Origin: Syngnathus acus
Taxonomy: Eukaryota > Chordata > Actinopteri > Syngnathiformes > Syngnathidae
DNA length: 64,000 nt
Reading direction: 5' to 3'
Assembly (NCBI RefSeq): GCF_901709675.1
Contig: NC_051097.1
Coordinates: 6,860,039-6,924,038 of the forward strand
Shown piece after piece: positions 39,242 to 49,073 of the stretch (positions are counted from its first letter, which is position 1; every line of letters begins with the position of its first letter). The position numbers and the translations under genes were made by a program. The notes under the pieces are model-generated. The model was not told the origin of the DNA, ran no database searches, and saw only the letters and a program-made list of their open reading frames with translations.

Positions 39242-40562
39242 ATGAGGACCGCCGTGGTGGCTGTTGCCATGGTGATGTTGTGTACATCGATGGCGAGCAG
39301 GGATGTGAGGCCGCAGAGGGATTTCAACTTGCAGAGGGTACGTTCGACTTCACGTTCTTTTGAGGACATTTATTTTGCGTACAATAATTGCTAGGAATTT
39401 GAGAAATAAGTACAAATTTTTTTTTAAAGACCAGCAGGCTGTATTATTAATAATCCAACAAGTAACTTTAATATCTCTGACAAACTATTATGTTGTGTGT
39501 TCTCAAATAATGTTCCTTTTTGTTGTTTTGTAATCAAGCTCTTGCTTTGACATTGACTAAAACTCTGCTGGCTATCCTAAATGACCTTGAATGTTATCTT
39601 AAAAGATAACACGAAACTGATTATTTAATGTTGGCCACAAATGACCTTTACTTTTACTCACTTTTGTGTACTTTTTTTCAGGCAGAATATGACTTATTTA
39701 TGTTTGTGAGTGTTTAGTTTGCAGGTAGGTGGTACCGCGTGGGCCTGGCGTATGACTCGGCAAGCTTTGTCCCATACAGAGACAAAATGAAGGTCTCCCT
39801 GGGTGTCGTCACAACGCAGGCAAACGGCAACGTTAATCTCACAATGTGGGACGCCACGTAAGTGTTTTGGCGTTACCTACTTCTTATTTGACAGCGAGAA
39901 TTTGACACTTTGTATTGTAGGCCTGCAGGATGTCAAAGTAAAATGTACTACTATGAGAAAGCAAATCTTCCAGGACAATTTACATACTTTAGTACACGTA
40001 AGTGACTCATTGCTTTTATTGGTCAGTGTGTTATGTTGGCTGTTTTCATAGGTGATTTTTTTTTTCTGGGGCTTTTCTATGCGTAGGTCACAACATGGTG
40101 AAGGACATCACTGTTGTGGACACAAACTACAGTGAATATGCAGTGGTGCTCAAACACAAAGTGTTTCATAGAGAGTACACCCAGGTGGCCCTCTATGGTG
40201 AGACACACATGCACAAGCGCACCAGCAGTAACGTCGCAATGATCACGTATTTGCTCGCAGGTCGCACACCCAGGGTGAGGGTTGACGTCATTCAGAAGTT
40301 TAAAGCCTTCGCTTTATCTCGAGGATTTCCAAGAGAAGCCATTCTCACTCCGCCGCTAGCAGGTATAAATTGGCAGGCAGCAATAAATAATTTTTGTGAC
40401 TATTTTAGAACACATTGAAATGAAGGAACACACTGCACACGCCCTCAAAAAAAGAGAAAAATATATTTAAAAAATCATATTCTATTAAAATGACTGGATT
40501 AAAGTTATTGCATTTTTTTTTTTCAACCAACAGACAATTGCCCTCCATCACCTTCTGGATAA
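39242..40562 (+). CDS. PTGDS-like lipocalin (lipocalin-type prostaglandin D synthase homologue)
   Basis: A secreted lipocalin of 184 residues in six coding exons: 39242-39337, 39718-39857, 39921-39997, 40087-40197, 40261-40362 and 40534-40562, with intron phases 0,2,1,1,1. An N-terminal signal peptide (MRTAVVAVAMVMLCTSMAS) is followed by the lipocalin motif FAGRWYRVGLAYDSAS, a second conserved block YSEYAVVLKHKV, and the Cys pair (AGCQSK and DNCPPS) expected to form the lipocalin disulfide. The NCPP ending and overall pattern point to teleost PTGDS-like lipocalins. The residue at the mammalian catalytic Cys65 position is Ser59 by my alignment, so prostaglandin synthase activity is unlikely and a carrier role for small lipophilic ligands is more plausible. 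AATAAA lies at 40783-40788. It leads a same-strand cluster with two AMBP-related genes. Confidence 0.88.
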
Positions 40563-41106
40563 GTGAGTTAATTGATAATCAAATATTTAAATGCATGAGG
40601 ATTCATCATGTATTCAGCACGTCTTCACTATGTGTGTTAAAATCTGCAGGTCCCTTGTTGCTTCTCCATTGTATTGACTTGGCCTTTTACCTGCCATCAG
40701 TTACTGTAAACACCTCTCTTTCAATAATAACCTGACTATGAGAATGATGATGTAAACAAATCTGCTGGTTCACATTCCCATGAATAAATCATTTACAGAT
40801 TACAACACTATCCTCCAAACTGTGTCGTTGTTTTTGTTTCACTATTTTTGAGTATTATTGATTCCCAGTACGTGTCCATCCTTTAAATAACCACAAGGGG
40901 GCAGACAAACAAACGTTTGACAACGGTAGCACTCGATAAATTACCTTTTTTTTTTTTTTTTTTTTTTTTTAGTGGTAGAGTCTCGTTTCTTCTTGTTTAC
41001 AAACGCAGACGCCTGCACACAGAACTTTGCTCGACCGCCTACATAAAGTCAACATGCCAATCTTAGCTTTTTTACGGGGGGTGAGTAACTTCCAGGCAGA
41101 GAAACT
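40563..41106. other. Intergenic spacer between the first two lipocalin genes
   Basis: It holds the 3' UTR and AATAAA (40783-40788) of the PTGDS-like gene, a 25-base T-run (about 40946-40970) and, before the next ATG, a TATA-like ACATAAAG at about 41041. No other gene was seen. Confidence 0.6.
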
Positions 41107-42289
41107 ATGAAGCCAGGAATTCTGAGTTTGTTGGTTTTGTTTGTCTTTGACTGGATCCTGCATGGTGAAAGTCGAATCGTCCCTCAGGAGAGCTTTGATC
41201 TGGACCAAGTGAGCATAGCTCGAACCCAAATTTGATTGTTTTGCAACATAGTTCATGCTTCATGATATTATGCTTCCTTGCAGTTCATGGGGAAGTGGTA
41301 CGAGGTGGCGGTTGTTTCTGACTGTCCTCATTATATGCAAAAGAAGAAGGGAAACCCCGTCATTGTCATTTTGGACCTGAAAGCCTCTCAGCAGGGGAAC
41401 GTCACTGTGCTGGCCACAGTTCCCAGGTGAGGATGAAAGTACAGCTTTATGGTTTCAAATGAAGGGGAAAAAATATTAAAAGTCACCAGAAAAAAATAAT
41501 ACTCAAGCTAAAAAAAATTGTACTTAAATGCACTTGACTGTTTGTTTTTTGCATAGGAATGGCTCATGTCATCAGACATCCACTCAGTATGCTTCAACTG
41601 ACACCGCAGGACAATTTTTCTACCACGTCCCAAGTAAGTTTCAATAACTGTCCATAGCCCACCACCACATCAACCATTATCTCCCTCAAGGGCTTGGCGT
41701 GGATGTTGACGCCTACGTAGTCCGGACGGACTATGACCAGTATGCCATGTTGGGGCTGCTGAGCACGGAGATAGCATCACAGAACAAGACGACCATCTTC
41801 AAACTTTACAGTGAGTTGTGATAATAAAATGTATCATGTTAAATCATTTTTAATATAATTTTAGCAAATGAACAATTAGTAATTAAATGATTAATTTTGC
41901 GAATTAAAATTGTATCATATTATTTGAAATAAAATTATTGCCTGAACAATTATTGCCTTAGCTCAAACTAGGGATGTCAGGATAGAATAACCCTAGTAAA
42001 TAGCCAAGTTATAAATTCTACTAAATATATTGCATATTGTATTATTATTTTTTAATATAAAACATATAAAACATGATGTGCTAACTTATACCAATTCAAC
42101 ATAGTGTATATATTTCAATATTTGAGGCTGGTTTGTTATAAAAAAAAAATTGTGGTTGTGATTGTGTCTTTGTTAGATCGATCTTTGGATGTTAGGCAAG
42201 CCGTGCTGGACGACTTCCAGACGCTGGTCCGAACATATGGAATGAGGGATGACATCATTGTTAATGAGAACAAAGTTAATGAAACTTGA
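41107..42289 (+). CDS. Stand-alone alpha-1-microglobulin-like lipocalin (AMBP paralogue lacking bikunin)
   Basis: Five coding exons, 41107-41208, 41284-41426, 41557-41633, 41691-41810 and 42177-42289, join to 184 residues. A signal peptide (MKPGILSLLVLFVFDWILHG) precedes the lipocalin motif FMGKWYEVAVVSDCPHYM, in which the Cys matches the reactive Cys34 of alpha-1-microglobulin. Conserved VDAYVVRTDYDQYAMLGL and RSLDVRQAVLDDFQTLVR align with the AMBP gene next door. Intron phases 0,2,1,1 equal those of AMBP. The reading frame ends ENKVNET-stop exactly past the point where AMBP exon 5 splices (KHNKG). Here the donor is changed to AACAAAGTTAATG and translation stops in what would be intron. So the CVPGE exon, linker and both Kunitz domains are absent, and the C-terminal Cys of the lipocalin disulfide is lost. 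The frame is intact, so I judge it a functional gene rather than a pseudogene, but expression is unknown. Confidence 0.88.
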
Positions 42290-42388
42290 CACACGACTCG
42301 ACTCTGTTGTCTTGAGCCCGTCAGTAACTAAAATGATCAAGGTTAATTCCTAAAGCAAAAAGTAACAAGCACCACACACCACACATCA

Positions 42389-42540
42389 GTTATTCATTAA
42401 TCCCTCAAATAATTACATATTGATTTAGCCAAAATTCTGAAGTCCGTCAGTGGACGAGTGGCAGAACTTTGCTCTTTCCCTTGTTTGCATTGTCTGCTGA
42501 GGCACACATATAACACAGGGTCAATGCTCCTCACATGAAC
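42389..42540 (+). promoter_or_regulatory. AMBP promoter with HNF1-like, FOXA-like and TATA-like sites
   Basis: GTTATTCATTAAT (42389-42401) is close to the HNF1 consensus GTTAATNATTAAC. TTGTTTGC (about 42481-42488) fits a FOXA core. ACATATAACAC (about 42506-42516) is TATA-like, about 50 bp before the ATG. These are the factor classes expected for a liver-secreted gene. Matches were made by eye. Confidence 0.5.
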
Positions 42541-42563
42541 CAGAGCATCGAAAGACTGTGATC

Positions 42564-44442
42564 ATGCAGAAAGCTGTGTTTCTAGCTTTTACGCTAATCC
42601 TGGGATGGACCTGCAGCAGCCAGGCTCTGGTTCTCCCAGAACCTCTGTATCCTACGCAGGAGAACTTTGACCTAACCAGGGTGAGTGGCACTTCTTTCTT
42701 GAAGAAACTTCTACCTCCTCCTTTTTTTGCTCAGTACTGGACTAAAATGTGCTTTGCTACCAAAGTGTAGAATCAATATTTTTATTCCAGTTTTTAGGGA
42801 CTTGGCATGATGTCGCTGTGGCCAAGACATGCCTTCATGATTGCCCCACGAAGGACTCCGCAATCGGCAATCTGGTGCTGCAGAAAGGTTCCGCTGAGGA
42901 TAAACTGCAAATGACCAGAACAGTACTCAAGTCAGTGCATGTTGTTTTGTGCTTCATACACTTTTACAGCATGCGCAATTACTCACAATTGAAGATTTTT
43001 TCTTTCCCGTGTGTGTTTAGAAATGGGACCTGTAAGCACAAAAGTGGAGTCTATAATCTAACTCCAACACCGGGACGTTTTCGTTTTGCAAGTATGTTTC
43101 TCTCTCATCATAAATAAGCCACCGAGAACTAGAGTGGGGAAATTCCCAATGTTGTTATTTTGCAGGAAAGTGCTGTTCTCGGTAGCTCCAACGACTGTGA
43201 CGTCCATTTGTGTGACTCTGCTTACTTTCGCCGCAGAGTTGGACGCCGAAGTGGACGCCTACGTGGTGCACACTAACTACGAGGAATACGCCCTCATGGT
43301 AATGATGAAGGAGGGATCATCGGGCCAGAACTGCACCACAGTGAAGCTTTACAGTGAGTGGACGCTCATGACGCAGCATCGCTTTGCTGGGCTTTATCCT
43401 CAGCCGGGTTGTTGCAATCTTCCCACAGGTAGGACCATGGACGTGAGGGACACGGTGCTGGATGACTTTCGAACGCTGGTCGGAGAACAAGAGATCAGCC
43501 ACGACAACGTTGTCTTTAAACATAACAAAGGTATGGCACAAAGCAGTAACATTGATGCTTTCCGAATGGCAGTTTCTCCAGCAGATGTTTTTACAGGTGA
43601 CTGTGTTCCTGGTGAGCAGGTGGAAGAACCAATTGTGGTCGAGGTAAGTTATTATTTCGTCAATATGCTCTGTTAAGTTAATTAGTGATGTGAGTGGAAC
43701 TGCTTTGTATCTTTGTTATCAATAGTCAAGGGCGGAGCTACATATAAGAGGAAAAATATGTTCATGTTGTTCATGTTTGCGAGACAGAAGGTGAAGAGGG
43801 ACGTAGAATCAACTGACCCGCTGGAAGAAATGGAATTTGTCGGTTCTGGTGACGACACCCTCATGTTCAACGGATCAGGTAAGAGCAGCAAAAATAAGAG
43901 TCAATCAAAAAACGTCAGAGGGTCAGATCTTTGTCATCCCCTCAGAGGCGTGCAGTCTAGGAGTGGAGGCGGGGCCTTGTTTTGGTATACACCAGCGCTA
44001 CTTCTACAACTCCAGCGCCATGAGCTGTCAGATGTTCAACTATGGAGGTTGTCTGGGCAACAAGAACAACTTCAAGAGCGAGAGGGAGTGTCTGCAGAGG
44101 TGCCGCACTGAAGGTGAGCATGGGTGAGCTTAGTATTTTTTGAGATGCTGATGCCATTATTCCTTCCTTGCAGCGGTGTGTCGTCTCCCCCTGACCGCCG
44201 TGGCGTGCTCGGGTGAGCCCCTCAACTGGTCTTTTGATTCCATGCTGGGCGAGTGTGTGCCTTACAAAGCAGGCTTCTGCCAGACCAACGGCAACAAGTT
44301 CTACAGCAAGGCCGAGTGTGATGAGTACTGCGGCGTAAAAAGTGAGCAGGCCACACGCCGTTTGAAAGGCGCCTCGTGAAATATTTCATTTGATATTCTT
44401 TTTTTTTTCTCTTCAACAGATGCAATAGTCTTGGAAGACTAA
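42564..44442 (+). CDS. ambp: AMBP: alpha-1-microglobulin/bikunin precursor
   Basis: One precursor that is cleaved into the haem- and radical-binding lipocalin alpha-1-microglobulin and the Kunitz inhibitor bikunin. Exons: 42564-42680, 42791-42930, 43021-43091, 43237-43353, 43429-43530, 43597-43643, about 43791-43878 (an acceptor 3 bp earlier is possible), 43946-44113, 44174-44341 and 44420-44442, giving about 346 residues. A signal peptide and lipocalin motif FLGTWHDVAVAKTC come first, then the disulfide Cys in GDCVPGEQ. A basic VKRD stretch (about 199-202) marks the convertase cleavage region. GSG in an acidic context (about 216-218) fits the glycosaminoglycan attachment site. Kunitz 1 (C230 onward, six Cys) has Phe240 after GPC at P1. 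Kunitz 2 (C286 onward, six Cys) has Ser296 at P1 and VAC in place of GPC. AATAAA is at 44543-44548. It ends the lipocalin cluster and shares its intron phases. Confidence 0.95.
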
Positions 44443-44688
44443 GGGGAACATCCAAAGCTTTTTGACAGTCAAAATTCCAAACACCGACTGCAATTTATTT
44501 GTAGGGGAAATGTCTTTGGATATTATGCCAGAACACTTTGCAAATAAAGAAATGAAATGTGAAAATTAATGTCTTGTCAATTTCTTTTGAGCCTATCTTC
44601 AGCCAAGCTATGTAAGATTTCAAAGGAGGGCCAAGACAGTCATTAATCTCACTGCATTTATGCTTCCTTCAATTGGTGCACATGGCCA
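44443..44688. other. AMBP 3' UTR and downstream flank
   Basis: A short 3' UTR ends soon after the AATAAA at 44543-44548. The rest is unremarkable sequence leading into the tandem array. Confidence 0.7.
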
Positions 44689-45216
44689 AATCAAACAGCC
44701 AATCAGGAGGTGGGGGTGAGGGCGGGTGTGGCACTTTTCACGTTCCTTTTAAGCTTTGACCATGATTTTTCCCTAATGAAGTGCCCTGTGGTTAGGTACG
44801 CCTGAAAATGGCGGTGTACCTAATGGAGTGTCCGAATGACGTCACAGATCAAACAGCCAATCAGAAAGTGGGGGTGAGGGCGGGTGTGGCACTTTTCACG
44901 TTCCTTTTAAGCTTTGACCATGATATTCCCTAATAAAGTGGCCTGTTATTAGGAACACCTGAAAATGGCGGTGTACCTAATGGAGTGTCCGAATGATGTC
45001 ACAGATCAAACAGCCAATCAGAAAGTGGGGGTGAGGGCGGGTGTGGCACTTTTCACTTTCAGTTAAGCTTTGACCATGATTTTTCCCTAATGAAGTGGCC
45101 TGTGGTTAGGTACACCTGAAAATGGCGGTGTAACTAATGGAGTGTCCGAATGACGTCACAGATCAAACAGCCAATCAGAAAGTGGGGGTGAGGGCGGGTG
45201 TGGCACTTTTCACTTA
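44689..45216 (+). repeat. Tandem array A: about 157-bp units, 3.3 copies
   Basis: The phrase TCAAACAGCCAATCAG recurs at about 44691, 44849, 45006 and 45163, a period of 157-158 bp. Each unit holds GTGAGGGCGGGTGTGGCAC, a CCCTAATAAAGTGG(C)-like string and GAAAATGGCGGTGTACCTAA. The copies differ at few positions. The last copy breaks off after CACTTTTCACTT, where array B begins. Confidence 0.92.
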
Positions 45217-45219
45217 AAC

Positions 45220-46380
45220 CAGGGGTATCGACCTCCAGCCCTCGAGGGGCCGCGTTCCAATATGTTTTCCAAGTTACCCTCGTTAAGCGCACCTGCGTGA
45301 AAAGTTTTAGCTCCTTTCACGTTCTGCAGGAGCTAAAACTTTTCACGCAGGTGCACTTAACGAGGGAATTACACGGACACTCCATTAGGTACACCGCCAT
45401 TTTCAAGTGTACCTAATAACAGGCCACTTTATTAGGGAAATATCATGGTCAAAGGTCACAGGTGTCAAGCTCTAGTCTTCGGGCCACGTTCCAATATGTT
45501 TTCCAAGTGACCCTCGTTAAGCGCACCTGCGTGAAAAGTTTTAGCTCCTTTCACGTTCTGCAGGAGCTAAAACTTTTCACGCAGGTGCACTTAACGAGGG
45601 AATTACACGGACACTCCATTAGGTACACCGCCATTTTCAAGTGTACCTAATAACAGGCCACTTTATTAGGGAAATATCATGGTCAAAGGTCACAGGTGTC
45701 AAGCTCTAGTCTTCGGGCCACGTTCCAATATGTTTTCCAAGTGACCCTCGTTAAGCGCACCTGCGTGAAAAGTTTTAGCTCCTTTCACGTTCTGCAGGAG
45801 CTAAAACTTTTCACGCAGGTGCACTTAACGAGGGAACCACACGGACACTCCATTAGGTACACCGCCATTTTCAAGTGTACCTAATAACAGGCCACTTTAT
45901 TAGGGAAATATCATGGTCAAAGGTCACAGGTGTCAAGCTCGAGTCTTCGGGCCACGTTCCAATATGTTTTCCAAGTGACCCTCGTTAAGCGCACCTGCGT
46001 GAAAAGTTTTTGGTCACTTTCACGTTCCGCAGGAGCTAAAACTTTTCACGCAGGTGCACTTAACGAGGGAACCACACGGACACTCCATTAGGTACACCGC
46101 CATTTTCAAGTGTACCTAATAACAGGCCACTTTATTAGGGAAATATCATGGTCAAAGGTCACAGGTGTCAAGCTCTAGTCTTCGGGGCCGCGTTCCAATA
46201 TGTTTTCCAAGTGACCCTCGTTAAGCGCACCTGCGTGAAAAGTTTTTGGTCACTTTCACGTTCCGCAGGAGCTAAAACTTTTCACGCAGGTGCACTTAAC
46301 GAGGGAACCACACGGACACTCCATTAGGTACACCGCCATTTTCAAGTGTACCTAATAACAGGCCACTTTATTAGGGAAAA
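45220..46380. repeat. Tandem array B: five 234-bp units, each with a long hairpin
   Basis: CGTTCCAATATG recurs at 45253, 45487, 45721, 45955 and 46191, a period of 234 bp (236 for the last). Each unit starts with a hAT-MITE-like end (CAGGGGTATC in the first, CAGGTGTCAAGCTC later). It contains an inverted repeat with 38-bp arms (CCCTCGTTAAGCGCACCTGC at the left arm start) around a loop of about 14 bp, then a segment that is the reverse complement of part of the array A unit (TTAGGTACACCGCCATTTTC). In the last two units the inner stem is altered (TTTTTGGTCAC). Confidence 0.92.
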
Positions 46381-46500
46381 ATCATGGTCAAAGCTTAACT
46401 GAAAGTGAAAAGTGCCACACCCGCCCTCACCCCCACTTTCTGATTGGCTGTTTGATCTGTGACGTCATTCGGACACTCTATTAGGTACACCGCCATTTTT
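46381..46500 (-). repeat. Inverted terminal copy of array A unit
   Basis: The sequence runs AAAGTGCCACACCCGCCCTC, then CTGATTGGCTGTTTGATCTG, then GACGTCATTCGGACACTC, and is the reverse complement of the array A unit. Arrays A and B plus this copy therefore make an imperfect inverted structure of about 1.8 kb. Confidence 0.9.
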
Positions 46501-47515
46501 AGGTTCGTTCGCGAAGATTCACGAGTGAGTGACAGACAGCGTTGCTGCTATGCCAGCCGACATACGTTATGCCGACATTGATGTTTTAATTTTGTATTTG
46601 TTGGATTGTAGTTGATGGTGTTATGATACTGAATGTGTTTGTGTTTGAATAAAAGGTTGAAAAAAAACCCCAGTTATGCCGACATTTGTTATTTTGCGGA
46701 ACACCAACTCCTATAACATAAAACACATATTGTCATATAAAGCAGTTAATCAAATGTCTGATTTTTATGGTTTAATTGGCGAATATAAAAACAAGGAATA
46801 AAACACCAGACAAGTTTTAACATAAATGTTTATTTAAAAGAAATAATATTAAAAGTACATCTCAAACCAGCAATCTAATGTGAAATTGCAGTAGATATCT
46901 TGGATAACAATATTTAGGCGTATATATGCATACACGTTATTTAAAAACTACTATAAGTGTTATAAAATCAAGTTGTTGCATAACGGCGCATCCCTTCATG
47001 CAATAAAGTTAGCCGTTAGCTTGGAGAAAACGTGCATAAAAGAAGTGGTCTTTCAGTGAGTGGTTCTTTCTATGGTAAATCGTAAATCTACATTCTGGCT
47101 TACATAGTTCATGCCAGGAGACGCAACACGTTCACTGACTGATCCGTTGATGCACGGGAAGGAAGGCAGTTCACCCATTAACTCGTTCGCGAAAGGGAAA
47201 GTCAGGATTCGTTCCCTCACTGATCTGTTCTCGCGATGAACTGGAAATGCAAATCACTCACTGACTCGTTCACTCACAGAACCGTTCAGTTGGTGAACGG
47301 CAAATGCAATTCATGACTCGTTCGTGAACGGGAAGTTACGTCATTTTCTTCTTCGTTTTGTTTTACGGCGAGGTGGCACCAGCTTCAATACGCATTACCG
47401 ACACCTACTGGTTGAAGTCATATGAACTGAAAAAACAACCAATCACTTTAGGAAGTGATTCGTTCACTGAAAAAAATCGATCTTTTGAATGAATCGTTTA
47501 CTCACGAGCCAACAC
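46501..47515. repeat. Region with recurring GTTC(A/G)CTGACTCGTTC-like motifs
   Basis: Variants of CGTTCACTGACT, ACTCGTTCGCGAA, CTCGTTCACTCAC and GACTCGTTCGTGAACGGG recur from about 47060 to 47500. Related strings, GTTCGTTCGCGAAG and TCACGAGTGAGTGAC, stand at 46503-46535, and ACTCACGAGCC closes the region near 47510. This suggests one repetitive element of about 1 kb. The family is unidentified and no ORF was recognised. Confidence 0.5.
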
Positions 47516-48208
47516 AGACTTAAAATACTGGCCAAAGAAGTTGTCTCTGTACCCAAACACAACATTTGCTCACTTACATATTGGAGATTCCTTTCAGCAC
47601 ATACTACTTGGCTAGATTTTTGATTTTGGGGTGGAGGCTGTTTCTGTTTGACAATAAATCCTTCCAGTGCCATTGTAGGCTTTTAAATGACTAGCAAGTG
47701 TTTCTGGTTATTTAAGACTGATTTGATGCTGAATTAAATTATCGTCTCTTTCCTGCGTGTTTTTTTTAAAACGATTTCCTTGTCAGCTATAATGATGTGC
47801 CGTCTTGTTTTTTAACCCTTAACATTACAATTTAACAGAAAACTTCAAACCATCAACTGACCAAAACCCAATACTGCTCGACTATAGAGGATTTGTGCCC
47901 TCTGCTGGAGCCATGTTGTACTGCACCCATCCCACTTAGTTCGTTTTGACCCACTGAACGAGCTGTCAAGGAAGCGCATTGTCAACGGGATGGATCTGCC
48001 AAAACAATATCTAATCTTTTGCAGTTCATCCTCGAAGTTATCAAGAATTATGGAGCAGCCCCAAGTCAGATACTGGGACAATCAAAAGACAAACCTCTTC
48101 CGGCTTGCGTTGCAATTTCTCTGCATTCCAGTGCTTTTGCGGAGTCTGGATTGCCATGTCATCGGTCGAACACCTATAGAAAATTATATTACGCAACCAT
48201 GCACCCAC
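47516..48208. other. Intergenic, nothing recognised
   Basis: AT-rich sequence without a recognisable gene. The ORFs here are short and unlike any family I know. Confidence 0.5.
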
Positions 48209-48279
48209 GGCTGGTTAAATTGGTTAGAGCGTGGTATTAATAACGCCAAGGTCGCGGGTTCAATCCCCGTACTCCAGCC
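48209..48279 (+). pseudogene. Degenerate tRNA-Ile(AAU) copy
   Basis: The segment contains TTGGTTAGAGCGTGG, anticodon loop TTAATAA (anticodon AAT), variable region AGGTC and T arm GCGGGTTCAATCCCCGT, matching vertebrate tRNA-Ile(AAU). Compared with the canonical gene it lacks four bases in the 5' half of the D arm (the GCTC strand), has an A-C mismatch at the foot of the anticodon stem, and carries two extra bases before the 3' acceptor strand. The acceptor ends still pair GGCTGG with CCAGCC. The missing D stem argues for a pseudogene or tRNA-derived repeat. Confidence 0.75.
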
Positions 48280-49073
48280 TCATCTGTGCCGTGTGAGGAG
48301 AAATTGTGTCCAAAAAGCGCAACAGGTTATTTCAAAACATTGAGAAAAGTTATTGTTTTAAAACCCGTTTCAGCCTATAGTCTGCATGTAATTTTACAAA
48401 TTTAAAAATTTGTAAAAAAAACAAACATCCTCTTTCACAACACATTCATTAGATTTTCATGTTATGATACATGTTCACATTATTGATTGACTGTAACTAA
48501 TAAATAAAATATGTTTTCAATTGAAATGAATATGTGAAATAATACAATATAAAACATAATTACTTAGATTAATTAATGTATATACGAGGTCATCAAATCA
48601 GTGTCGAGTCTCTCAACTAGGTTGCCTGTAGTATGTTTAATGTCCAGCAGGTGTCAGCACTCAGTGACACAGTATCGACAGTATCAATACAGTTTGGCCA
48701 TGTGTCGAAACGATACACGACGCCTCATGGACCCATCACTATGATGATCCTATATTGTGGAAATACACACATATATAAACAGTAAATAAAGAGCTTGAAA
48801 ATGCTTACTTTACCCACTCAACACAACTGGAGGGGTTGTCGCTGTACGGTAAGCGCGAAAGCTCAATTTAAATGGAAACAAAAGCGCGTGTTTTACAATT
48901 TGCATAAAAGTGTAAATGACTCAACATCAACAGCAACAACCCATATCGTGGGAAGTATTTGTATACATAGTTTGTTTTAAAAATATACCACTGATTGTTA
49001 AAAGGCATCACTTTAGGATTTGTACCCTGAAACGGGTGGCCTTTGTTGAACCCTGATCTAATATTGAAGGCTT
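48280..49073. other. AT-rich intergenic with possible transposon remnant
   Basis: At about 48590-48740 there is a stretch with CAGTATCGACAGTATCAATA and GTCGAAACGATACACG, which looks like a piece of a DNA transposon but cannot be bounded. The rest is AT-rich without a gene. Confidence 0.35.

Noticed and set aside
43086-43676. 196-codon plus-strand ORF inside AMBP
   Set aside because: It is AMBP exons 4-6 read through their introns. The spliced model with conserved GT/AG borders explains the coding parts.
45198-45884. Three near-identical 62-72 codon ORFs in tandem
   Set aside because: They exist only because the 234-bp repeat unit is divisible by three. The translation crosses the hairpin arms and shows no protein-like pattern.
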